Shown here: piece by piece, positions 10,669 through 19,857 of the stretch
Position numbering within the stretch: position 1 is the stretch's first letter
Layout of the letters: each line of letters starts with the position of its first letter
From: Porodaedalea pini
Taxonomy: Eukaryota > Basidiomycota > Agaricomycetes > Hymenochaetales > Hymenochaetaceae
Reading direction: 5' to 3'
Assembly (NCBI GenBank): GCA_002794775.1
Contig: NBAY01000165.1
Coordinates: forward strand, 1-30,961
DNA: 30,961 nt
Translations under genes and position numbers: made by a program
Notes under the pieces: model-generated
The model's input: only the letters and a program-made list of their open reading frames with translations
Told to the model about the DNA's origin: nothing
The model's database searches: none

Positions 10669-11203
10669 ATGTTGCTCACACTTTCCCTCTCCCTCGCGGC
10701 TGCTTTCGTCAGCACTTTTGCTGCGCCTCTGAGCTCGCGCCAAGAGACAGTGTCCAACGTAGTCTGCACCGGAGGCTCGTACGTATTCCTTCTTTTCAGC
10801 TGGTCCGCCTCGCTTTATAAATGTTCATATGCGAATGATCCCGATTCCAGGGCACTTGACTTCCACACCGTGAACGTCGCGCAGCTGGCGATCTGCGGGT
10901 CCATCGCGGGCACGATCGAGAAGTGCGAGGGTTCGCCGACGTCGACGACAGGCCAGTCGGGCGACGTGCAGTTCACGATCAGCCCTGTTGATGCGGGCGC
11001 GACGATCAATATCTCGAAGGGACGTTGGGAGCGTAAGTCGTGTTGTTGTGGTTGTTTGCCTATGGACTGCTCTGACTGCTTTTGTCGACACAGAGGGTAT
11101 CAAGGCAGTGTTTGCTCAGTGCGGACAGGACATGCCATTCACCGCTACTTTCACTGGCGGCGCTAGTACAGGCGATGTCAACGTCACGCTTGAGCAGATT
11201 TAA
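10669..11203 (+). CDS. Small secreted protein with four cysteines
   Basis: Three exons, 10669-10778, 10851-11032 and 11094-11203, give 402 nt and 133 residues. The N-terminus (MLLTLSLSLAAAFVSTFAAP) is a clear signal peptide, with cleavage probably after residue 18 or 19. The mature part has four cysteines (about 33, 52, 62 and 107), enough for two disulfides, and two N-glycosylation sequons (NIS and NVT). It is rich in Gly, Thr and Ser, with an alternating hydrophobic pattern that suggests beta-strands. I do not recognise the family; effector-like, cell-wall or self-defence roles are all possible and none is shown. A TATATAG element lies about 245 bp upstream. The gene is convergent with the epoxide hydrolase, 338 bp stop to stop. 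Confidence 0.8.
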
Positions 11204-11541
11204 TCCGGACGAACCTGCGCCTCTTGCTCCATCTGGCTCGGCACCACAGTCGCGGAAAGATGGAGAAAGGTTTAACTTGCGTTGTGTATGGTGCTCGTTC
11301 ATTCAGTTGCTGTGTTTCTTTGTTTCTTCTCAAGGGTTTGAGTGTGGATGGTCATTTCATACTTTTTGTAAGAGCGTGCTAATTAATATGGCTGCTTACC
11401 TTGTGTCACTGCTGCAAATCGAATCGGTTATTTGGACCCTTACAGAAGAAAGTTTTGCGCGCCGCGAAAGTATACATCATATTCTTCATCCTATAGGTCA
11501 AGTAAACCGTAAATCACAGCATCGGACCCAGAATCTTGACA

Positions 11542-12885
11542 TCACACTTGAATGTCTAGGCCTTTCAAGAAAGACCGCAAGACAATAAACAGGTCGTTAG
11601 GATTCTCCTGCTGTACCCAATGACCAGAATCCTTAACGAAGACGGCGCCTTCATTTCCTTCCTTCATCATCGGGCACACACTCCTCATCTTCTCGAGGCC
11701 TCCCGGATACTGATGTGGGCCCCAGTCCTTCTCTCCCGCAACGAACAGAGCGGGCACTTCGATCTTCCTCCGCGCGAAGAGCGTGAGCTCCGTCATGTAG
11801 TCCTCGTCCGACGCAGAGATGGAGTCAAGCGTGTCGCCTGCGCGTCCCAGGCCAGTGGCGCAGCGGTATCGGTTCAAGCCACCTTGAAAACCCGTGCGTC
11901 CGTACTCGGATGCGAAGACGGCGACGTCGGCATCGCTGAACCACTCGCGGCTGCGTTCGAGGTCTTTACCCCGAGGAAGGTACTTGCCGACGACCGCCGG
12001 CATGCTCTGCCCGCGCGGCATGAGGTAGTAAGGCGGGAGGAGTGCAACTTCTTCAATGCCTTTCAACGGGCGCGGGGTGTTGAAGCTGAGCTCGGCACTC
12101 GAAGAGGACGAATCGGGCCAGCATGCGGACTTGATGTGGAAGTATGCGCGCACAAAATCGTGCAGCTCAGTGGGAGAGAGCTCTGTGTGCATCTGTGTGT
12201 TCGCTTGGGGGAGCGAGTAGTAGTGCTGGTAGTACATCCGCGGCGGATGCAGGCTTGCGAGCATCGCGTCCATGGCGAGGCCCAGGCGCGGCGCTTTGGG
12301 CGACCCTCCCGCCGCAAGCGCATCCGATACCGAGGAAAAGGCCGGCACGTCGAAGGGCGAGCCAGGTGCACCCATGAAGGGCGCACTCATCAGTACGACA
12401 CTGCGGAACAGATCTGGGCGCACGAGTGCGCATGAGCTCGCGTTGATCGAGCCGGAGTCGTGCCCCATGATACACGCGACACTCTCGTAGCCCAGCGCGT
12501 AGACGAGCCCGACGTTGTCGCGCGCGAGGTTCGTGAAGCGGAACGGCGCGAGGGAGCCGTCGTATGTATACGGATACTTTGCAGCGTCGGGGTCCGCAGC
12601 AGGATTCGGAACGGTGCGTCCGAAGCCGCGCTGGTCTGCTGCGACGACGCGGAACCCGAGGTCGGCGAGCGGGCGCATTATCTTGCGCCAGGAATAGGCA
12701 AGTTCAGGAAAGCCATGAACCAGAATGATCAGAGGCGGTTTGCTGGTGTCGGACGAGGGTTTACTCGGACGTGCATCGAGGAAGTGTACGAGTAGGTCGT
12801 TCACTGCGATGTAGTTCGAACTTATTCCCTCGGGAAGAGGCAAAGGAGGAAGATCTACGTTGATGTCGACCGACTCTTTCGCCAT
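11542..12885 (-). CDS. Soluble epoxide hydrolase-like alpha/beta hydrolase
   Basis: A single uninterrupted frame of 447 residues. Family landmarks are the oxyanion-hole motif HGFPE (57-61), the nucleophile elbow GHDSGS with Asp143 as nucleophile, a charge-relay acid in GEKDW (Asp387) and the catalytic His in SGHWVQQE (His422). The Asp nucleophile points to an epoxide hydrolase rather than a serine esterase. The cap region has the MYYQHYYSL and GGLNRYR segments, where the two epoxide-activating tyrosines normally sit. There is no signal peptide, so a cytosolic or peroxisomal site is likely; substrates cannot be read from sequence. The cap carries extra residues compared with shorter bacterial homologues. 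It is intronless in an intron-rich neighbourhood. The ATG at 12885 is chosen because it starts the family's N-terminal strand region without excess. Confidence 0.9.
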   Translation of the reverse strand: MAKESVDINVDLPPLPLPEGISSNYIAVNDLLVHFLDARPSKPSSDTSKPPLIILVHGFPELAYSWRKIMRPLADLGFRVVAADQRGFGRTVPNPAADPDAAKYPYTYDGSLAPFRFTNLARDNVGLVYALGYESVACIMGHDSGSINASSCALVRPDLFRSVVLMSAPFMGAPGSPFDVPAFSSVSDALAAGGSPKAPRLGLAMDAMLASLHPPRMYYQHYYSLPQANTQMHTELSPTELHDFVRAYFHIKSACWPDSSSSSAELSFNTPRPLKGIEEVALLPPYYLMPRGQSMPAVVGKYLPRGKDLERSREWFSDADVAVFASEYGRTGFQGGLNRYRCATGLGRAGDTLDSISASDEDYMTELTLFARRKIEVPALFVAGEKDWGPHQYPGGLEKMRSVCPMMKEGNEGAVFVKDSGHWVQQENPNDLFIVLRSFLKGLDIQV

Positions 12886-13431
12886 TGTCTTCTGAAATAT
12901 GCTTAGTCTAAGACATTCAGTAACATGGAACGTAGAAACTATCTCACCGCCTGCTTAATGTCAAGTGGGTCAGTAATCAGTATGTAGCCTGTGAATGTAG
13001 CTCTATCGGAGATTTGGTCTATTTATGAGGACAATGGTAAGTCACTTCGCACGGACATAATTCCGAGGGCAGGTTCATGTAAAGTCAGCTGTATTCACGC
13101 AGCTGAAAGATATGCTAATAAATGGACAGACTTATGTAACGAAGACCTGAGCAGAGCTCAGCATCTCTATGTCTCCTAGCTTCAGTATAGTGAGCTCCGC
13201 GACCTTGGGTTGTTCCGAGGGTCACCAGCGAACTACAGACCGTGCACAACGACATTCAAGTTGCTAGGCGGGGATCCACACGTGATCTCGATTCTATAAT
13301 ATCTGCTATCTACTACTAACAGATGCCCAACCGCACAGGAAACGGAACCGAACAAAACAAAATTTCGTAGCGCGTAAATGATGGTGGTTAATAACTAGGT
13401 GAGAAGAGCGTAACAGGGTTTGAGATCATGG
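12886..13431. other. Spacer between epoxide hydrolase and LINE 3' end
   Basis: It should contain the hydrolase promoter (near 12886-13000) and the 3' untranslated end of the LINE. I see no clear TATA box, no poly-T tract marking a LINE poly(A) tail and no recognisable target-site duplication. Confidence 0.4.
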
Positions 13432-16400
13432 CTAAAGGTAAAAGGACGACGGTAACTCGGATAAAACAGGCATACTGTCCGGAGGACGGCGGAAAGAAAA
13501 GTAAGCGAATTTTAGAAGGAGAAGAAAGTTATTTGGACGAAACCAATCCGCAAAAGTTAAAGGTAAAGATCGTTGACAAAAAAGGCCGTTTCGAAGAAGA
13601 GAAAAGAAAGGGCAACAATTAAGAATATGGTGGACATCATGTTTAACGCACAACGGGTCCGGGCAACGGGGTTCAAGGTTTCGGTTACGCAAATCGAGCG
13701 TATTCAGCATTAAGCCGACGGCACGTGATAGAACTGTATGATGAATCTTCTTCCTTGGAGAAAGCTTCAGAAATGGACGTAAAGATTGCATTGGGTGAAG
13801 GATGAAAGAGGACGGCTCGAGGATAGAGCAATGTCCCCGTAGGTTTATGATTTTGGCTTTCCAGTCTCGCAGAAGATCGAGCTGTACTTGCGCCTTCAGG
13901 TTTGGAGCGAGTCTGGTATGGTCTCGCAGTGGGGATTAGATGCTGCGTCTTTAGCCAGTTTATCGGCTTTGGAATTGCCAAGTACTCCATGATGTGATGG
14001 GAGCCACTGTACCGTAATGTGGGAGGCCTCGTGGTGAAGGACGAGGAAAATTCCGCATAGGCGACGGAACAGGATAATGAAATCCGCATGTCGAGCGTCA
14101 TCAGAGAAAATGAGTTGGACGCAATTGAGAGAGTCCGACATGATGTGGATGTGGACAGGTGTGTGGCATTTTGCAAGGAGAGAAGAAATACGTCGTATAG
14201 CTGCGATGAGCGCTTCCTGCTCTTCAAACAGTATGTTTGATCGAGAGTGCGCTGCTGAAGTAAAGACAGCGAGTTCCTGGTGATTATGCATAATAACGAA
14301 ACCATGGCAGCCGTTATGGGAGCCGTCGGCATTCGGGATGATGGAGCCATCTGTAAAAATGAAATATTGGTAAGGCGGGGGATGTAAGAAAAGGAGTTAA
14401 AATCATGAATAGCGCGATGGCGATGCGACGATGGAGGAATCGGAGTCATAATAAGACGTGAATGAATAGGAGTAAAAGAAGGGAAAGAGGTAACTTTAGG
14501 GATCGTGCTGTTAGGAAGGAGTGACGACGTTAAATATTGGTTTGATGAAGGGTTATGTTTGGAATGGGTGAAGTAGGACAAGAGGAAGTTTTGAGAAAGC
14601 GATTGAACGAAGAGCTGAAGGGGTGGACAGGAAATAAAGGATTTGGCCACAGCTGGATTGGTATTGTGGTTAAATACTGAATGAAGAAAGCGGTCTTGAG
14701 TCGTTTGAAGGATTGAAATAAAAGGAGACTCCGGGAAAAGGACGGCGCCGTAAATGGCAACCGAATGGATTAAACCAAAATAGTGAAGGCGCGCATACTG
14801 AAGATAAGTGCCATTGGTCCTGTTGAAAAGAAACGAACATTGATGTAGGGTGGAAAGAGCTTTATTAGCCTGAGATTGGAAGTGCAGCTTGGGGGAAAGG
14901 TCATAAGAAAAAATAACACCCAGCCAAGTAAGGTGGCGTGATGGGTGGATAACATGGTTGTTGGGCAAAGACAACGCCGCGCACGAAGCTAAAGGAGAGT
15001 CTTTTAAGAAAGACCTGAAAGTGAAATTGGCGATGTGAGTATGTGGAAGGATATGAAGAAGTTCAATAGCGTCAGGGTCAATGGAAAGACCAAGGGATTG
15101 GAATTGTAAAGAAAGAAATTGAAATTGGTTGCGCAGACGCCGCAAATTAGTGCGAATGCTGAGTGAACGGGAATAAAGAAGATGGTCGTCCATATAAGCA
15201 AGTAAAGGACGGTGGGGACCAAAACGAGTGTTATAGGTTGTGATAACGTCGGTGGCGGCGAATATTGAAATAAGAGGGGATAACGGGGACCCTTGGGGAA
15301 CTCCCCGATTGGGCTTAATAAAGGGCGAAGAAAAGAAATTATTAAAGTGAAAAGAAATGGGTCAGTCTCTGAGCCAGCCCGAGAGAACACGAATAATGTT
15401 AGGATGGACGTTGGAGTTAAGGAGTTTCAAGAGAAGGCGGTTATGAGAAATATTATCAAAGAAACCTTGAATGTCAATGGTAAGGATAGAAGTAATCAAG
15501 TAGCGATGTCGAAGGTGTAGGGAGCGCAACTTATCGCTGCCGCTCATAATGAAAGGTTGTGATAAAATGTTGGAAAGTAGTTCATAACATGCCGTAAGAG
15601 AAGAACAATGTTTCCGGCACCCATGTTGAGCGTCAGGAAGAAGGTTATTTGATTCAAAAAAAGGTTGAAGAATGTTAAAAAGAATGTGTTCGAAAAGTTT
15701 GCCTATGGTGTCAACCAAGGTAATAGGCCGGAACGCTCGAGGAACAGTGAAGTCCGAACGTTTGGGTTTAGGAATGAAAGTAGCGAGGGACATTTTAAAA
15801 GGTAAAGGGAAATGACCCATCTTCATGCACAAAGAAAAGAGATCAACGAAGAATTGACAACGGTGCTCGATGAGGAGCTCCAGATGCTTGTACGAGATGT
15901 GGCTATTGCCAGGGCTCATTTCGCGATCGGTGCCACGAAGGGCAGCATGTACGTCCTTCATTTCGATGGGACGGAACTCCAAGAGGTCGGGTAGAGGGAT
16001 GACCTCAGGAGTGTGTGCGAGCGGCAGAAAAAACGTCTCACGAAAAAGGGACGCTTTATCGGATTCGGTTAGGGAGAATAACCCGTTATTCATATGGAGC
16101 GCGCCGATAGGAGCTCGGTGGTGAGCCATCCCGAGATATTGATTGCACCAAGCAGTATGCGCATCAGATTGTTGGAGGCGGGAACCAAAGAATGCATTCT
16201 TGGCTCAGGTAATTTCAGTGTCTAAGCGCCTTTTCGACTTGGGCTGCAAGTTACGACAGTGATCGTGATAAAGTGTTGTACATGTTTCGGTCCACCAATT
16301 GTTGGGGCCGAAGTAGGATCGTGGTTTTCGTTTGTGTAAGAAGAGTGAAGCGAAATCTGAAAGGGATGAATGAAGGGAAAACAAGAGGTCGTCCAGCGCC

Positions 16401-17254
16401 TGGGGGGACTCGATTCCGGTTAGAGAAAAGGAAAACAAGTTAGAATCGCAAAATTCCCCAATAAAAGAGGGTAAATCTCTAGAACGAATGGATCAGAGGG
16501 GATGCTGTTGGGGTGGAGCCGATTCATTAATATTAAATGAAAAACGGATAGGAAGGTGATTGGAAGAAATGTCAAGGGAATGGTCTGAAACAGAAGCGGT
16601 CTCCAGAAGAAAAGGGGTGAAATCGTCTGAAGCGATGATAAGGTCAATGATGGTTTTAGAACCGGTGAAACGATTAAAGTATGTATGTTGATTCGGAGGA
16701 TTGCAAATGGTTAACGCATTCTCGTTGATCCAGTCAACGAGGGATGCCGATTGAGAAAAAAAAGCAGATTGCTCTGGAAAAGACCAGAGATCCGCATGTC
16801 GGTTAAAATCTCCGGCAAAGATATGAGAAGGAAGGTCAAGTGAAGGAAATGGGTGTTCGAATTCGTGAAGGGTAGGGGAGTTGTAAACGTTCCAAAGTAA
16901 AAGGGGGGATAAATCGCCCTGCAAAAGTGAAATGACTGTGATGTTCGGAGATGACGAATGAAGGGTGAAAAGAGAAGCATGCTGGATGATACAGGGGTGT
17001 ACAAGTGTACAACACCTAGGTTTCTCGGAAGACAAAGGTTGAAAAGCGATATAAGGAGCAGAGTAATGAAGATTAAAAACCCGTGTACCAGATGAAGACG
17101 ATTTGGAAGGAACGACTGAATGAATTGTAGGAATTTCTTGAAAAAGAATGATATCTGGGGCAGAATGAGTGGAAGAGAATGCTCGTAAGAGATAGTCGAA
17201 CGTGGGTTCAGAGTTACGAATGTTAAGGGAAAAAACAGAGATTGTGTCTGTCAT
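13432..17254 (-). pseudogene. LINE ORF2: APE endonuclease, reverse transcriptase, RNase H
   Basis: The endonuclease (about 17254-16500) shows LNIRNS, FQEIP, AGDFNRHADLW and SDHS, the APE metal and phosphate-binding motifs. The reverse transcriptase (about 16130-14700) shows IPKPKRSDFTVPRAFRPITL, the motif A string ILTIDIQGFFDNISH, GVPQGSPLSPLIS and the catalytic YMDDHLLYS. RNase H (about 14370-13930) shows FIFTDGS, EEQEALIAAI, MSDSLNC and WLPSHHGVLGNSKADKLAKD. The tail has a CX4C...HHILNCC zinc-like motif and ends at TAG 13432-13434. In-frame TGAs lie at 16493-16495, 16205-16207 and 15362-15364, all in the same frame. Single-base losses near 14377-14381 and 13931-13934 (G runs on the plus strand) shift RT to RNase H and RNase H to the tail. 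The length, 3823 nt, is exactly two bases short of a multiple of three. It cannot make a full protein. Confidence 0.9.
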
Positions 17255-17259
17255 GAAGG

Positions 17260-19494
17260 CTAAAAGGGAGAGCGATAGTTACAGCAAGCTGGGCACTCCG
17301 ACAACCTGGCGCTGTGATTGCCCTGGCAGTTGATGCACAGAGCGAAGTGCTCGCATTGAAGATTATTAGATGCGGTGCATGGAGCGCATTTGGCAACATG
17401 AACGGCGGTGCGATGGGTTTCGGAGCAGATAGCGCAACGGGCGACTGATCTGCATTTAGCGGCTGGATGACCCAGGCGGTGGCAGTTGTCACATTGGTTA
17501 ATGACCGGACGGGCTTTCATTTCTTCGAGTCGGCGAATCACCCCAAAAATAGGGACGGAGCGATTGTTGTGTAGGAAGAAGTGATCGAAGCATAGGTGAG
17601 CGTCGTCCTTAAGTACGATCGAGACATTGCAGTAATCGCACTGGTTTAGGTGTTCGATGGAGGACATGAACTGAGGTGGGAACATGAATTCCTGGCCTTC
17701 GAATTGCAGCAAGGAGGAAATCTCCTCAATAAGGTCTTTTTCCGAGTAAATAAGGTTGGTGTCTTTGTCGTAGACTGGGACACCAGGGATGACCATTTTG
17801 AACTGGGGCGAGGGTGTGAATGCCTTGGCCCCTGAAATGTTGATGATCCGATTGAGCTGGGAAACGAGAGAGCTATGCTGAGCGTCAAAGTCGGAATGAA
17901 TGTTAGTAAACGCAATCAGAAGATTGCTGTTGGTAGTGTATTCGACGTTCAGGATGACCAGGTGTTTAAAGAGTGGGTTGCCCTTAAGGCCCGCACGAAC
18001 AGAATTTTTAACGGATAAGGGGGACGGGCGAACAGCGAGGTCACCCGGGAGCAAGAAGAAAATACGGTGAACGTTGCGAACTCAGGTGTTGACCGATCCG
18101 TTAGATCGGTTGATAGGAACTGTGGTCACTTCCCCTTGAGGGTTCTGTTCAGTAATTCGAACTACCTTGGTGGGGGTAGTCTTAGGTTTCTTTTGAACTG
18201 CTTTAGCGTACGAAACAGTGGTGAAACCATCCTGGTCGGTGCCAACCGATTCAACAGGAGGATAGTAGATTTTGGTTTGCGAACCACGAGGAGCGTTGTG
18301 TTCCGAATGGGCATAACCATCAGGGGCGATGATGGTTCCCTCTGTAGTCATGCGGTACCCGGAACCTGGGATACGGGTTTTAGCAATGGCGGCAGCATAT
18401 TCGGTTTTACCATTTTTCGGGACCGGGACACATTGTTTAACGATCGGGGCTGGGGGAGGGAATCTGGGGTCATGAGCAAAGCGAACCCCAATGGGGTCCG
18501 GTAGAATTTTCTTCTGTTTGTTTATGTTAGTGTTAGTTGAAGTGGACGGATTAGCAGTGGAAACAGGGGCGTCTGCAAGCTGTTTTTCAATTATGTTAGT
18601 TTTTTCGGAGATAGAGGAGACGACTGCTGAAAGATGCTGGATGGACCGCGACATAGCGTGCATGGTGTCCGTCATTTCTTGGTCCCGAATGGTCTGGCTG
18701 TTAGTATAAATATTCTCAAACACATGTTTAAAAGAGGGAGAATGAATACGGAAAGTGGAATGAAAGGCTTCGAGACTCTCGTTAGCTGAGTTGGTGAGGC
18801 TGGTTTCGTTGTCCAAACTGTTTGACTTGTTTATCCAGGATACCAGGTTGGACCCGATATTAGCGAGGATGGACCCGGCGCGAACTGGGTCTTCGAACCA
18901 GGGCTTGTCAGATGACCACGTCGGTTGGGAAATGAGCATGTTAATAGTGTTGATGGTTTCTTTGGTAAGGTCAGCAAAGGAAAGGTTGACTTTCTCGGCG
19001 ATGGCCGGATCAGTCATTTCATCGATATCGTCCATAACGTTGTCGACCTGAGGGGCCTGACTAGTATGCTCGTCCGGGATGTACAAATCGTCGTCCATAG
19101 CATCGTCGTCGATTCGGGCGGGGGGTGGGATAGACCTATGTTCTTCTTCTGAATTCGAACGTTTAAGAGTGTTCTGCGATTCGATATCGGGAGTCGGGGG
19201 GAGATCCCCTTGTTTACGGAGTTTGGCGGCGTGTTCGTCCGCCTCGACATCGGGAGACCATTTAGCGCGATTCGCTTGTACTGTAGCGCATACGTTGTCA
19301 TCGTGGTTGTAGGTCTTGTCGCGACCACAAGTGACGCATAACTTGGCGGTCCCACTAACACACTGGCGACTGTGATAGGGGAGATCCTGTTTACACTCCT
19401 CACACTTGGTGGGGTCCTTGGGATTAACAAGGGAACGATAAGACTTTGTCTTGTTAAGAGAAGCTTTTGCTCTGGTCAACATCTTGTTGTCCAT
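17260..19494 (-). pseudogene. LINE ORF1: Gag-like protein with zinc knuckles, one in-frame stop
   Basis: The frame from ATG 19494 to TAG 17260 spans 745 codons and is broken only by a TGA at 18082-18084. The first 470 residues begin with a Cys-rich block (CEECKQDLPYHSRQC followed by CVTCGRDKTYNHDDNVC), then a charged, probably disordered region and a helical segment. After the TGA the frame continues without a start codon into VHRIFFLLPGDL and ends with nucleic-acid-binding knuckles: CDNCHRLGHPAAKC (CX2CX4HX4C), CAICSETHRTAVHVAKC and CINCQGNHSARLSEC. In LINEs of this type ORF1 packages the RNA. The stop removes all C-terminal knuckles, so the copy is presumably defective. The TAG is followed after only 5 nt by the ATG of ORF2. 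Confidence 0.88.
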
Positions 19495-19857
19495 AGCGGA
19501 GAGACGATACAGAAAAACGATAGATGAACAATTTTCCCACGATCGATGATGATGGAAAGAGGAAAAGTGATCTCGATTGCGACGCGTGCGAGCTGCAACC
19601 GATGATTCAGGACTCAGCAGTCCACGACGCGTGCTTCACGCCTCGACGTTCTTGTCTAGACACTTATCGGAACTCAGCTCATGCGGTTCTCTTGTGAGAA
19701 GCTTCTATAGGGCAGCCACGAACAAAGTATACCATCTCTAGGTCGTCAGGAGACTGAGGACTTCAACAGCTAGGGACTTCGAGCACTAGACTCTCAAGAC
19801 TCAATCAAGCGCTTCTGCCAAAGCGGAGCCTCTTTCCAGGTCACTCAATCAACTCAA
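19495..19857. other. LINE 5' end and promoter/leader of the phosphodiesterase gene
   Basis: No gene is seen. The first part probably contains the LINE 5' UTR (upstream of ORF1 on the minus strand), the second the promoter and leader of the gene starting at 19858. I could not place the boundary, and no TATA box is evident. Confidence 0.35.

Larger units (their letters stand above)
13432..19494 (-). mobile_element. LINE-type non-LTR retrotransposon, inactive (Tad1/I-like)
   Basis: A two-ORF non-LTR retrotransposon on the minus strand, inserted between the epoxide hydrolase and the sphingomyelinase-like gene. ORF1 (17260-19494) is Gag-like with C-terminal zinc knuckles. ORF2 (13432-17254) has, in order, an APE-type endonuclease, reverse transcriptase, RNase H and a C-terminal Cys/His motif. 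The presence of RNase H with an APE endonuclease suits the Tad1/I group; this clade assignment is inference. The coding span is nearly complete at about 6.06 kb. It is interrupted by four TGA codons (18082, 16493, 16205, 15362) and two one-base losses. The UTR limits are unknown because no poly(A), 5' end or target-site duplication is evident. Confidence 0.93.

Noticed and set aside
11620..12435. 271-codon plus-strand frame opposite the epoxide hydrolase
   Set aside because: Antisense shadow; the minus-strand frame carries all catalytic motifs.
13300..13431. LINE poly(A) tail or target-site duplication
   Set aside because: I searched for a T run on the plus strand and for matching flanks near 19500-19860 and found nothing convincing by eye.
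13931..14381. Programmed frameshifting in LINE ORF2
   Set aside because: The shifts fall inside the enzymatic region, at simple G/C runs without slippery heptamers or clear downstream structure, and the element also has stop codons; decay or sequencing error is simpler.
14530..14760. Short minus-strand frames in the RT region as separate genes
   Set aside because: They are alternative frames of the LINE reverse transcriptase.
15362..18084. TGA recoding (selenocysteine or an alternative code) in the LINE
   Set aside because: Host genes in the window use TGA as a normal stop, for example the RRM gene and the 377-residue gene, so recoding is unlikely.
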